From Salvator merianae (lineage: Eukaryota > Chordata > Lepidosauria > Squamata > Teiidae), in contig QVOM02000025.1 in NCBI GenBank assembly GCA_003586115.2, forward strand, positions 48,060,627 to 48,124,626: a stretch of 64,000 bases of DNA, read 5' to 3'. Position 1 is the first letter of the stretch. The number at the start of each line of letters is the position of its first letter. The position numbers and the translations under genes were made by a program. The notes under the pieces were generated by a model. That model was not told the origin of the DNA and searched no databases. It saw only the letters and a program-made list of their open reading frames with translations. This document shows, in pieces, positions 11,160 through 22,789 of this stretch.

Positions 11160-11165
<6 letters not shown>

Positions 11166-11196
<31 letters not shown>
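11166..11196. repeat. (GT)n microsatellite
   Basis: About 15 uninterrupted GT units. Confidence 0.97.
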
Positions 11197-11199
<3 letters not shown>

Positions 11200-12378
11200 G
11201 GACTTCAGTATTAACAAAGGAAATTAGGATGTTATAGGGACCGAGTTAAAAAGAAATTTGCATTTTTTCAGAAAAGTTCTGGGTGGTCTAAAGGGTGGGG
11301 ACAAAGTTTTAACTGTTTAACCAAAAGCCTTTCCACTTATCCACTCCTGTTGGCTGTCTCTGCTGCTGACTCAAGTTAGCCACAATCAGGACTATGCTTG
11401 GATGGAACAATAATTTCTCAGCATGCTACATTTTCATTGGTGCTGCTTCTTCTGCCTCCCAATTAACGGGGTGGAAGGAATTCTGATTTTCTTTGGAGAC
11501 CTCAAAACTTGATACATATCTGAATTCTCTTCATATTTTCCACACCTTTCATTTTTAAATAGAAGGCGTTTGCCAGGAAAAGCACTACCCTTGAAGCTCC
11601 AGTTTTGATTTTCAAGTGCATTTTCCCTTACAAAAATCAGAAAGAAGATTCTGAACACATCATTGCAATCTCACAGCAAACACTTAAATCTCAACTGTCT
11701 AATGTCTGACATTGAAAGAGTAGTTTTGTAATGCATGTTGCCCTCATGCTTTTCCATACCTTTTCAGGCAGTTATAATGGGTAATTTAGCAATTACTATA
11801 CAAAAAAATAAGGTTATATGTAATTGCTGTTATTAAATTAGACATCTTATATGTGCGCCTGCACGCACGTGCACACACACACATACATGGATACAAAATG
11901 ATAAACTCCAAATCCTAGTCTATTTTCTTAGAAAGCAGAATAGTGATTTAAAACTTCAAAGGTGTGAAATTACCATTGCCCTTTGAAGTAACAGTTTATA
12001 TTTAAACTTAAGGATTAGGAGGTGGCCAAGTGTTACTTCTCTCACATTTGTCAGTTTAACTAATCCTGTCTTTTCATTTAGAAATTTTGTCACAGATGTC
12101 TGAAATTGTTAAAAAATATTATTTTTTATCTCCTGTCTGCAGAATGTTCATTTGCATAAATTCGTTCATTTCTAGCACAATGTGGCAATAAAATAAGTTC
12201 TAAAAGACTCATTTAAATACTTAAAAGAGATTGAAAGAAAACTATTTAGGAGAAAGGCAATGAAGTTTCAGAAGCATATAATTCAGCTTTCTGGTATTCA
12301 AATCTGGTTCATTAGATGTATGTTTTTGATACTGCATGTAAACTTTAAAATGGCATTATTGTTATTATTATTTAAAAC

Positions 12379-12380
<2 letters not shown>

Positions 12381-12454
<74 letters not shown>
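12381..12454. repeat. Compound (CA)n-(TA)n microsatellite
   Basis: About 22 CA units run directly into about 15 TA units. CA tracts can adopt Z-DNA, and long TA tracts can extrude cruciforms; both are known properties of such sequences, not shown here. Confidence 0.97.
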
Positions 12455-12457
<3 letters not shown>

Positions 12458-13664
12458 GTCTGAATATAGAATTTGATTAATTTATTTTTGGCAATCTGAT
12501 AAAGTTCTATGAACTGCTTTGAATTAAACAACTGGGAAGCAAAATAGCTGAACAGAAATGCAGTGGGAATTTCAATGCATTTCATTCACAATAATAGTGC
12601 AAATACTTTGTATGAAAGAGTAGCCCTTTCCGTTGTCTGCATTCAACTTATCTTGCTTATTCATTTCTTCTTGGACTCCAGATTACTGAAATGTTTCTAT
12701 TAAAGATGTGAAAACAAACTCACTGATGCCTCATGTCAATTAAAATCTATTTTTGTTTTGATGCCAAGCCACATTCTTTGAAGTTGGAACATATTCTGAG
12801 AACATATTGAAATTGTCAGTTCTCCCAAAATAGATGAAGTATTGTGAGAATTTAATAGTTCTAATGTTTACATAAAGCAATATGTTGTGTTTTAGGCATT
12901 TTGGGTTAGAATTCTGCAAAAAAGTGGGTTTTTTTATATATATATTCCAAATATCTTATTGCTTCTACTAAGAAGTCAAGTGTTTAGCAGCTCTTCAGAA
13001 ATTGTTTTGCTGTTCAGTCCAATCCACTTTCAGTGTCTGGAAATGAACACTTAATACTTGTATGTTTTTTTTTTTTTTTTTCAAATTAGTAATATTAGCA
13101 GATATTCAACAATCATCCATAAAATATAAAAGAAATACTATACTTATGCTAAGACAATGGTGAGATCTTTGCCTAGGTCAGCTCCAGATGCCAGCCAAAT
13201 ATATCTCTAACAAGAGATATTCTGGAGTATTCCAATTGTCTGGAATAATTGCTTGTTGCTTAGATAACACAGTATCTCTCTTTAGTGATGCACACATCTG
13301 ATTATTTCACAGGCATAAAATACTCAGAAGTGCACGATCACAACCACTGGACATATACAGTTGTATTTTTTGCTCCCCCCCATATGTGCAGTGGGCATTT
13401 CCAGGATGGTGGCTCCCTCCAGATGCTAAGTTATAGCACTATTTCAGGAAAACCCACCATAAGCATTGGGTTTCCTGCAATAGAGTATAGCAGGATTTAG
13501 GGGGGATATAGCAGAGCTATGGTAGGGTTGCCATAGATAAATATGTTCACCATAGCACAGGCATAATGGCACTATATTTCCCCCATCTGGACAGGGCCCT
13601 AAAATGGAAGTGATCCCTTTAATTTCAAATTCAGAACAATGCATATTAATGCATTGCTGACCGA

Positions 13665-14080
13665 GGATGTGTTGAGACATAATTAATGAGGTGCCTATGA
13701 GTGAATTTGAGACTGTAAGAACAGGCGCTTTTTTTTTTTTCCCCCTAAATCCATATTCCCCTGTCTTAAGCCTGGGAATGGGCACCTTTTCCTCATTCAA
13801 GGTTTTATAACACCAAGGGTAACTCTTTCTTTTAGTTGGATTGGGCAAAACACTACATAAGCACAAAGACAGGAAATATAGCCAATCACAGCATGAAAAC
13901 CGCTGCTACTGACATGCAACAAATAAGGATCATAGAAAGCTGTGCAGATGGGTGACCAATCAGTGGTGAGCATTCTTGGTCAAGAAAGGCATTGCTAGAC
14001 CTGGAGGCAAAGTGTGAAAAAATGAGGTACACTTTTATGTTTAACTGTTAGGCTTTTTTTGTGAATCTATAGATGAAGTA
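13665..14080 (+). repeat. Dispersed repeat 'family Y', copy 1
   Basis: Aligns by eye with 59122-59535 in the same orientation. Shared blocks include TTTTAGTTGGATTGG (about 13830), ACTACATAAGCA...GCCAATCACA (about 13850-13890) and the ending TTTAACTGTT. The intermediate sequence has drifted and carries small indels. No coding capacity and no clear termini; class unknown (a non-autonomous DNA element or an LTR fragment are both possible). Confidence 0.55.
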
Positions 14081-17000
14081 TTTTATTTTGTTTTTTTATT
14101 AAAGACCAGATGAAGACCTGTCTATCTCACCTCAACTGTGCTTGTCTAAGGCTGTGAACATATCTCCACAATGCCAGCTGCAGTGCCAGATTGGGCTTCT
14201 CTGCAGGCCTCTTCCAGCTTCAGATAAACACAGAAAGGAATGTTATGGCTCCAGTACCATTCCTAAGGCTGCTGTTTTAAAGTGTTTGTGCCTTTTCTTG
14301 GAGGGCCTCCTTAACACAGGACCTAGCTGAGTGTGCAAGAAGCAACTTCAGAGATGTCTTTCATGTACTGAAGCCCCCCTCCAGGAGGTAGATTAAAGTC
14401 CCTTCATGCACTCCCATGTCTCTTTGACATGGTGTGTTGTGGAAATAGGTAGACTTCAATGTCACTCCAAGGTCTCCACTTACCTTGATAGAGGGATCAT
14501 GGAAGGGGATGGGACATTGTGTCTCTGTTTTCAGTGGCATGGCATGCACAGTGAAAAGCACAATGAACACCTGAGAAGCTTAGGATTGAGGGCATGAAAA
14601 CATGCCTACCATCAAGCACCTCATCCTATGCTCCATCAAGCTCTCACATGTGCTGAAGTGGATCCTGGGAAACACTTGGCAACATGGTGTGTCAGATGCT
14701 TCTGCTAAGGGGTCTGCCCCAGTTGCCTCCCATACTATGTATGGAGACATGACATATATCTACCTTGTAGAAATAACTTCCATTATTCGTTGACAGAATT
14801 CCACATATGACAGGAATAATATTGAGAAAACATGTGTCTCTTACTCTTCCCTGGTTTAAGCATGATATCACATTTCTCTGTTCTCTGCAAAAGCTTGCAG
14901 ATGTGAAATGAGAAAAAAGAGGGGAATAATTAGGAAAAAGAAAAGGATGTTTGTGACATATAACTTGTATCTACTCACAGGCAACATCCACATGGTCCAG
15001 AAAGACCATGCCAGGTGTGTGCCAGACCATGGATTTTGTATACCAGGACATACTATGCATCCGAGGGATTACAGAGGCTACACAGACTCACGCCTGGCCT
15101 GTTTCCAGGGATAGAAACTGGAGTGTTCCAGTGGGAGACCATTTTGAACTGGTCTCCTATGGATTCCACACCGGGTGATTACAGACATTACACTGAAACA
15201 CATCTACCAGACTCGCAAGATTCTGTATTGAAAGGTTGCATAGGCAAGAGACCACAAAACCTATGGATTGTGCCTAAAAAAACTTTTTGGGAAACATACA
15301 GTAAAAAAGTTGCTGTTTCAAAACTGGGCTTCCCTCCTTCTTGCTTCAGTCTCTATAAACAGGAATCACTCCTGGGTATCCAGCACAAAGACAAGTACAT
15401 GCCAGATAAACATCCTTTGTCTAGCCATTAGAAGTAGCTGGAAGAGTCTGACACCCTTTTGTTTAAATTCTGGCAGCTACTATCTGTCTGAATGTGAGAG
15501 CTAACTCGATTTCACATCTTGGGACATAGCCTGTAATGTTGCATTGTCTAAGCATTGCTATTTATAGTTTTGTTTGGTTCTCTGAATCATCAAACCACTT
15601 TGATTTGCATACTAGTAAACATGTCCTCATACCTGATTGTGAAACCCCTATCTTTTTGAATTTTACTAACAACCAATCAAATTTGTATGTTTGATAACAT
15701 TTTTCAGCCAATTATCTTCTTGCCTGTTTTTCCAACAGCCCAAAAGGGTATAAAAAGCCTCAGATTTGTTTCATTCATTAGGTCATGGTGTCCCCCCCAC
15801 CAACAAGAGCTGAATATCATGTGGGTGGACTTTCTCCTCATCACTTTGCTGACGCACTTGCTGCTGAAACATCTGGATCATCATTGAATCTCAGAAGCCT
15901 CAAGTATACTCTCTCCCTTTCTCCCTTCACATGCATTGCAAATGGTTTGAGATCTGGGGAGTTGAAGAAAACTCTTGCTCTAGGGCTCCAAGTCTCCCGC
16001 TGAAACCAAAGAAAGAAGACCTGCTTTGCAGCTTCCATTTTAGCTGAAGTTACTGAAAAGAGGGATCTTCCTGTTTATTCTTTCTTCTACCTTTGGCTCC
16101 AAGCTCCGGCTTGAATCTCTGCACCTCAGACTCTCTGCCACCCAGCAAGAGCTACCCCTTTGCTGGGATCATCTTTTGCTCAACTCTGCTGCCTCACAAG
16201 AGCACAGTCTGGTCATGAAATGACAGACTGCTTGAATGCACTCTTCTAGGGTTGACTCTGGCTTTTCTAAGGTTTGAGTAGTAGCTTGACTCCTCTTGAA
16301 CATGTATTGAACGAATGCATTCAAAAATCCACAGTTGCCTGCTTCTTTTTACAAGCACCTTTTTCCTTTCACAGCCTGGTGAAGAGAAGCCATTGGATGA
16401 TGGGAAACTCTTCTTTTACCCCCTTGTTTGTTGTTTTAGCTTTTAACTTTAGCTCTATCTTAAAACACTTTAGAATTGTTTTAAATTCACTTCTACACAC
16501 TTAAACACAAGCTGCTCCACTTGGAAGCATTGCCTGTGACTTTACAGTGCTCTGTCTCCTTAGTTCAATTGACTGCAGAGCAGCCTCAGACAAAGCAACT
16601 AGATGCTTCCTTTTTGGAGACTCTGAGACTGCCCACTCACGAAATCCTATTATTGCATTTGATAAAGTAGGCTTTGTCTATGAAAGTTCATATTACAAAC
16701 TTCTTTATCTCTGTTAGTTTCTGCTACTAGACCTCTTTGCTTACTGATCCAGACTAACACAAATGTCTTGGAATTCTATTATTTGTTGTTAGCATGTTAC
16801 ATTCAGTTGCCTGAGAATTTTGATTGACAATTGACTTAGCCTGACTTGTCTTGTATTTCTGCTGCCTATCGCAAAAGCCTATTGCTGGCTATTGAAACCT
16901 GTTTCTCCTGCAGAATAAAAGTGCCTTAAAAAAACCACAAAGAAACAAAAAACAGACCTATGTGGTGTAATAAAGACTGATAAATTTGCATTACTTCAAT

Positions 17001-18788
17001 CTTCAGAATGCCTTCTTTTGGTTATATCACTGTGACTCGACCTCAGTCAAGTGCATTTTGCCCTGGTCAGTTTGTGAAACCTACATATTACACCTTATGC
17101 CCTTGGAACAGCTGGAAGAGTAATTCCCCCAGTAAAATAATTCCTCCAGTTTATTCCTTTTACAAGATTGCCATCTCTGCTGCTGTCATGAAGATAGGCA
17201 GTGGTGACTGGAATGGTCTCAGACCCAGTTCAGAGCCTGGTGACATTTGACTAAGCTCCATGGGATAGGTCACTTCCAGAGCCATTTCTGAGCACAGCAC
17301 TGAGCTCTTTCTGACATACAACTTCCAAATTGTGAATTTTTGGTTCCCCAGTTCCAGAGCTAAGCTGGGATGGCATGACCATTGGCTAAATGGCTACCAG
17401 CAAGAACTGTGCTGCCTTATTCTGCCCTGTCACTGCCCTGATTGGTCAGGAGTGTTTTATACAGTGTGTGCCACTGTATGTGTGTGTGTGTTTTATCTGC
17501 CACAGACTCTTTTGGGGAGTTGCCAACTAAGCAGTATCTTGGAAGTCTGTTTATATTTGTCAATTCTTAAACTGAACCAGACCATAGGAGTTGTCAGCAG
17601 TACAAGATCTCTGACATGGCTCTAGGCTCATCAAACTTTGAAACTGAACCAAACTCCAGAAGTTTTCAACTGTCAAAAACCTCAGGCAACAGAAAAAAAT
17701 GAGGAATAAAAATTGTCAGACTTCTTACATTTGAAAGTTTCGTAACTGAAGATGTTCAGATGTAGAAAAAGAAAAGCTAAAATTTTACATGAAACATCAG
17801 CCAAGCAACATCTCAAACCTGTGCAGATTCTCTTACGAAAACTCATTCAGAATTCAGAAAGCCAGACTACATTTCTACCTACTACCAAAGCAACAAACTG
17901 GAGGAGGCCTAAAGTCCCATAACATGTACGAAACATAAAATCTTTTGTTGATTCATGAGTTTGCACGTTGTGAATTTCAAATTCATGTACACATTCTAAA
18001 TTGTGAATACTTGAAATTGGTGAGTAAAAACATACTCATGAATTTATAGGTATTACTATGTCAGCAGAATGGGGATTCCTTTTGTGGAAGCAGTTTGAAA
18101 ATGAAACCAATTATCCAATGAAGTCCTCAAGCAGAGGATGGACTGTCATTTCATGCTTAATCTGCATATCAACAAAAAGCAGCAGGCTGAACTTCATGAA
18201 TACCTGGCAGATCCAACTGTATGATTCTCAAATGATCTGCTTAAGTGTAACCTGGTCAAATATTGAAAGGAATGAGCAGGTTCAATTTGCATCCATAGCA
18301 AATGCTGCAGTGAAATGATGAAGAAAAGAATCAAGTCAAATTAAGTCTGTGCCCATATTTGGTTCACTCCCTCCCCCACAGATCTGCTTGTGACACAAAC
18401 ACACACACACCACTTGAGTGATCTCATAATGCTTGGATATGCAACTAATATACTTTACAATCAAATCTCTATAAAGAGCTGTGTTGAAGTGTGAGTACAA
18501 TTCCAGAATCTGAACAGCAGCCAGAAGTGGTCAAATGGTGTGCAAACACTGCCAGTGAGCCTCATGCCACTTTCACACAGTACACTTGGACACTCTGTAC
18601 ATGCACATATACAGAAGATATTTTTGCATTATCTGGGTACATCCTGAGAGCTTTAGACACACAGCAAATATACTGTACTTCTAATTCCTGCTCCATCTCC
18701 AATTGTGCCCTTAAAAGTATGGGAACCACTTGCACGATCACTATCAAATTCTGTCTGGATAAATTTTAAACAAAACAATTTGGTATTA
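14081..18788. other. Unannotated region
   Basis: No recognised gene. Short open frames (for example 15015-15431 plus, 17008-17250 plus) have no family motif I know. A CCAAT/TATA/AATAAA arrangement lies between 15673 and 16920 and is listed separately. A GT-rich stretch sits near 17465-17492. Base composition is about the same as the surrounding AT-rich DNA. Confidence 0.45.
15673..15756 (+). promoter_or_regulatory. CCAAT and TATA-like boxes, possible LTR promoter
   Basis: CCAAT motifs occur at 15673-15677 and 15708-15712, followed by GGGTATAAAAAGCC with the TATA box at 15749-15756. The 36-75-bp spacing resembles a pol II promoter or the U3 part of an LTR. An AATAAA signal follows at about 16915. 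I could not find TG...CA ends or a target-site duplication, so the LTR idea is only a suggestion, and chance occurrence in AT-rich DNA is possible. Confidence 0.25.
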
Positions 18789-19182
18789 GTTTTTTTTTTT
18801 TTTTATCAAGCTACCGACCACAAAGTTTTAAGGGACAAAATTATTGACAGTTTACAACATTCATCCTGCAGGTGGCTAAAATTTTATGGGTCAATCTCGG
18901 TTTTAAATCCCAACACATTATGTTCAAGTTTGTTATGAAACCTAATGACGATTGAAAATCTTTGATTTTCTTTCTCATATGCCAAATGGTATTGTCTCAA
19001 TGATTTATAGAATACTTATACAGATGTTGTATGGAGATCAAACAGGCTTTAAAAAATTATGGCAATCTGTGTTAGACATCCAGCTGGATGGTACAGGATG
19101 GAATATAGCTACTTCGGCTTCCCACCAATGGTCCAAGTCAGTGCTTGGTAGAGAACTGCATTTAAAACTGATATATAGATAG
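18789..19182 (+). mobile_element. L1-type LINE, ORF2 C-terminal region (segment 1)
   Basis: After a T-rich tract, decayed frames give MPNGIVSMIYRILIQ (about 18970-19015), then KKLWQSVLDIQLDG and WSKSVLGRELHLKLIYR (up to 19182). This is the domain downstream of the reverse transcriptase in vertebrate L1 ORF2 proteins, where W..IW, E...KL.YRWY and TP form a recognisable series. The frame runs straight into a small hAT insertion and resumes behind it. Upstream frames are broken; no reverse transcriptase palm is visible. Confidence 0.7.
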
Positions 19183-19534
19183 TAGGGAGGTGCAGATTTC
19201 AATTTGTATTTGAAAATTTGTTCAGAAATTCATTTCACAAATTTGTACAGCAAAATGAAAATGACTTTTTTCGCATTTACAGTTTTTGAACAAAAATAAA
19301 AAAGCCTATTCTTTTGCAAAAAAAATGAAATTTGTTGAATTTTCGCAATATTTGCTCTGTTTAAACCATGAACATAGCATTTTCAATGGCATCTTCAATG
19401 GAAAAATGAATGCAATAAATGCAAAAATAAATGCGAAAAATGCATTTTTTGACAATGAAATTCGCTGATGAAGCGAAAACACAGATTTGCATTCGAATAT
19501 GAATCAAAAACATTTTTTTTCATGCACATCCCTA
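19183..19534 (+). mobile_element. Small non-autonomous hAT element (352 bp) in the L1
   Basis: Begins TAGGGAGGTGCAGATTT and ends CATGCACATCCCTA, the same hAT terminus type as the two large MITEs. It is flanked by a direct repeat AGATAG at 19177-19182 and 19535-19540; hAT duplications are normally 8 bp, so two outer bases may have mutated. The interior is AT-rich with many AAATTTG- and TTTCGC-like words and has no coding capacity. It is a different family from the 0.85-kb MITE. Confidence 0.75.
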
Positions 19535-20134
19535 AGATAGCATTGAACTCCAGTGTTAATATCTAAAATGTTGACAAATCACTTTCCCCAAAGCTGGCAT
19601 AACCGTGGACAGCTTGCACATTTGCTCATATATGGTGGGTGGGAATGTCCCATGATGAAATCTTATTGGAGACTTATTCAGGAAGAGATGTCTTGTATAC
19701 TTCAACAGCAAGTTATAAGCACTAAAGAAATGGGTCTTCTACATATTTACCACAAAACCTCTTTAATTTTCAAATATAGATTTTTATTAGACTCTATGAT
19801 ATTAGCTATAAAGAAAGTCATTTCATTAGGATAGAAAGATAAAACTAAATTCACACTTGCTTGTTGATATGACAAACTGTGGGAACTAGCAATTAATGAA
19901 AATCTGACTTACCAACGTAAACTGATGAATGGTCAGTAAATGTCTTTGACATTTTCAGATATTTGGGCGCCGTTAACAGACTTTATTCCAAATTGAGACA
20001 CCAGCTTAATCCCATCCTCAGAAGCCTTATCTATACTTTTGTCTCCATGCTGATACAGTATATTCTGATAAAGATCCTGAGACTTTGTTAAACTTTACTT
20101 TTGTTATTCCTGGAAAACCAATCTCAGAAGAGAA
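19535..20134 (+). mobile_element. L1-type LINE, cysteine/histidine-like C-terminus (segment 2)
   Basis: The L1 frame resumes: NISKMLTNHFPQSWHNRGQL, then HLLIYGGWECPMMKSYWRLI, which corresponds to the TF.H..W.CP....FW block of vertebrate L1 ORF2. FKYRFLLDSMILAIKKVISL and LWELAINENLTYQRKLMNGQ follow, then DIWAPLTDFIP. In related L1 proteins the usual motif is W.C......H.WW.CP; here several of those residues are changed, so the copy is old. It is followed directly by a Harbinger-like MITE at 20138. Confidence 0.8.
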
Positions 20135-20137
20135 ACA

Positions 20138-20471
20138 GGGCCTTGTGCATTTGCACTCCACAGAGGTCCTAGTGTTTAAGAGCATCACTGTTCACAGCTG
20201 TACCAGAAGCAACTGGACTGCTCAGTAAGAACTAATTGCACCTACTTCCAGGTGTGAATGCTGCAGGCTGTAGCTTGATCACCCTGGCAGTGGGTGGACA
20301 TTTCTGTGGCTGCTGTCATGGTGGACAACCAGTATTTGTACTGAGAGTCTGGAAGCCTGGGTTTGAACTGTTCCACCCCTCGCAGTGCAGAAGGATGCCA
20401 CATGGTGGGGTCTATTTCAGCTTAGAATGGTAGAATTCTACCATTTTAAGGTGGAAAGTGTGAACAGGCCC
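20138..20471 (+). mobile_element. Harbinger-like non-autonomous element, 334 bp
   Basis: Left end GGGCCTTGTGCATTTGCACT and right end GTGTGAACAGGCCC form imperfect inverted repeats, and a 3-bp direct repeat ACA lies at 20135-20137 and 20472-20474. A 3-bp duplication with G-rich termini is typical of PIF/Harbinger transposons; here the assignment is by analogy. The interior shares blocks (CTGGACTGCTC, CCAGGTGTGAATGCTG, GCTGCTGTCATGGTGG) with 26715-27033, 43196-43400, part of 43990-44300 (reverse) and 51599-51926. Confidence 0.7.
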
Positions 20472-20643
20472 ACAGTTTCTGAAATGAATATATATGTATA
20501 TATATTGCATATTGCACACTCACACAAACATGGGAAAGAAACATTGGTGAAATATTGCCATTTGTGCACCATCCAAGGAAGATAGAAGAGAAAGAAAGAT
20601 ACCTGTCCTTGTTTCAAAGGTCCAGATGGTGAAATTGAAGAAG

Positions 20644-21478
20644 TAAAGGTATTTTCACACTTACCACAATAGGACAGACTAATTAGTCTGTTCTATCATG
20701 GTCTTGACCATGCAGTGTGGATACTGTCAGCACAAGGGACCAGAAACTGGACCTGACGCTAGCTGTCAGAATTCATGGCATGAATGCCACTAGCTGTGCC
20801 CAGTCCTTGCCACGGCAGTGGCTGGGAAGCAGTCAACTGCTGCCATGGTGATCAGCAGGCTTGCACAGTGTGCAGGCACTTGCAGGCACAATTGGGCCAT
20901 ATGATGCCCCAATTGAGCTGCACAATGCCCTGATCAGGCCACATAATGCCCTAATCAGACCATGTTATCCCCGATCACGGTATCACACAGACCGATGGTG
21001 TAAGTCTGATTGCACTGGTGTGATCTGCCCAATCGCGCCACAGCAATCAGCCTGATTTGCAGGCACACTGTGTAGGTCTGACAGTTGCCATGGTGGTGGC
21101 TTGATGCTTCCTGGCCATTGCCTTGGTGAGGATCAGCTGTAGGCCCGATTGGGCATCATGCAGCCCAATCCATCCTGATTGCCCAATTGTGCATATGTGA
21201 CCAGCCAATCAAGCAGGCACGATTGGGTGATCGTGCTTCTGTGATCAGTGTGTCATAGCCTCCTGGATGCTACACAACCAGGTAGGTGTGAACACACCTT
21301 ACCAGGAGGTGACTATCTCCTCCTGATAAGGTTGTGGAACACTGATTAGTATTCCCCTGGTACTAGTGATGGGGAGCTGGTATAGCCTTCTCCTGCCCAC
21401 TCAAGCCTTGCAAAGTGCCGAAGCACTTGGCTAACAAGCATGCTTGATGCCTGCTAGGCCAAAGTCCAAACAGGCCCT
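20644..21478. mobile_element. Probable non-autonomous DNA element with internal inverted repeats
   Basis: A GC-richer island. AAGGTATTTTCACACTTACC at 20645-20665 is the reverse complement, with three mismatches, of GGTAGGTGTGAACACACCTT at about 21281-21300. The far right end (about 21478) reads CCAAACAGGCCC followed by TAAG, like the end at 43531. Inside, short words such as GATCAGGCC, CAATTGGGC and CCGATCACG recur in both orientations. Which of the two right-hand candidates is the true end is unclear, and no target duplication was found. Confidence 0.45.
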
Positions 21479-21920
21479 AAGTTGCCAAGGTGCTTTTTGT
21501 TTCCTTGTGTAGAGAGAATGTGACTATGAATGAGTGTAGGCTTAAGTGTGTCTTGGGTCCATTTTCATAGGAGGCATACTTTTGAAAAATACTCCACAAG
21601 CACCCTGAGGAATGACCAGACAAAATAGGCAAAATAACAACTTCTAGAAACTTTCAAGGAAGGGGAGAAGATTGTTTTGTTTGTTTTTTTAAGGAAAACA
21701 GGATGCCAAAGCAATGGCTAAATTTGTCTCTTACTCCCTCTATACACCTGGGTACACTGATATTTCCCATTTTGCTTGTAGAACATCAAAACGGGTGTTT
21801 CCTGGACAAACCTAGACAATCTTGGAACAGGGGGACAGAATGTACATAATACAAAGACTAGCAGTAGCATCTTTTATTGCAGGAGGTGTGCAGGAGGGGG
21901 AGAAAAGTCAACTAGTTTAT

Positions 21921-21966
<46 letters not shown>

Positions 21967-22789
21967 CAACAACAACAACAACAACAACATTTCCATTCAA
22001 TTTGTTCTTGGAGTCTTAAGCTTTTGGCTCTCCCCCCACCCACCCCAGGTAGGTAGCCTAGCCATCCAACCCAGGAAACAGCATTGTATATTGTGGGATG
22101 AGGTTGTATATTATATAGTATATATTGTTCATTACACTATACTGAAAGTATTCACTGGGCTACTTGACAGCAGCTAGGCATTTAACGTATGTTCACCTTC
22201 CCTTTAAGAGCCTGTTATGGAGTGGTGGAGGACTAATACATGTATCACAGCTTGATGACATCATTATAAACCAAGGCATCCTATCATCATTTTGAGTCTC
22301 AGATGCAGTTGTGAAGCACCCATTCCTGACCCAGGAGCTTGGTAAATGTGAGACAGTCAAGCAACATAGGCTGCAACCAGATGTTGCAAAAAACTAAACA
22401 AAAACAAACCCCCAAATTCCATCAAGTACCTCCCCCCCCCCAACTGTCAGCAATCTGCTAGCTGTGGGAGTTGGTGCTTCTTGACAACTCTAGGGCCTGC
22501 AAGGCAGTGCTCAACGCACCTGACCTGTTATTCCAGCTGCTGTGAACTTATATACCTGTGGCAACAGGCCACCCCGAGGGCCACTCTGACCAAGTCCCTT
22601 GGTTTTCTTTTTTTTTCCTTCCTTTCCCTTTTTCTTCTATTTCTTTTTTATTGGAGCGTATCTGAAGTTTTTTTTTAAATTTGTGCCTTTTAATTTAATT
22701 GTTTAATAATGTTTTTAGCTTATTCATTGTACTTTTTTTTGGTTTGTTTTGTGGGGAGGGAATAATGTGTCAAGGGAGGGGTGGAGGGG
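21479..22789. other. Unannotated region with a trinucleotide microsatellite
   Basis: Contains the (TAA)n(CAA)n tract at 21922-21989, an AT hairpin-like stretch near 22085-22145 and a C run at about 22432-22440. The part after about 22480 may be the 5' UTR of the L2 element that follows, but I cannot place its start. Confidence 0.45.
21922..21989. repeat. Compound (TAA)n(CAA)n microsatellite
   Basis: About 14 TAA units followed by about nine CAA units without interruption. Confidence 0.96.

Larger units (their letters stand above)
9076..13664. other. Unannotated region with microsatellites and a MITE terminus
   Basis: At 9076 the sequence GGGCCTTTTTGCACTTCCC matches the terminus of the Harbinger-like MITEs described elsewhere, but I find no matching second end, so it is at best a truncated copy. 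A small palindrome CTAAGAACTAAAGTTCTTAG lies at about 9267-9288. The 10719-11090 stretch is open on the minus strand for 123 codons, but the protein is unrecognised and low-hydrophobic with no motif. Two microsatellites (11166-11196 and 12381-12454) are listed separately. Confidence 0.45.

Noticed and set aside
12298..12585. Valine/cysteine and isoleucine/tyrosine repeat protein.
   Set aside because: Produced by the (CA)n(TA)n microsatellite.
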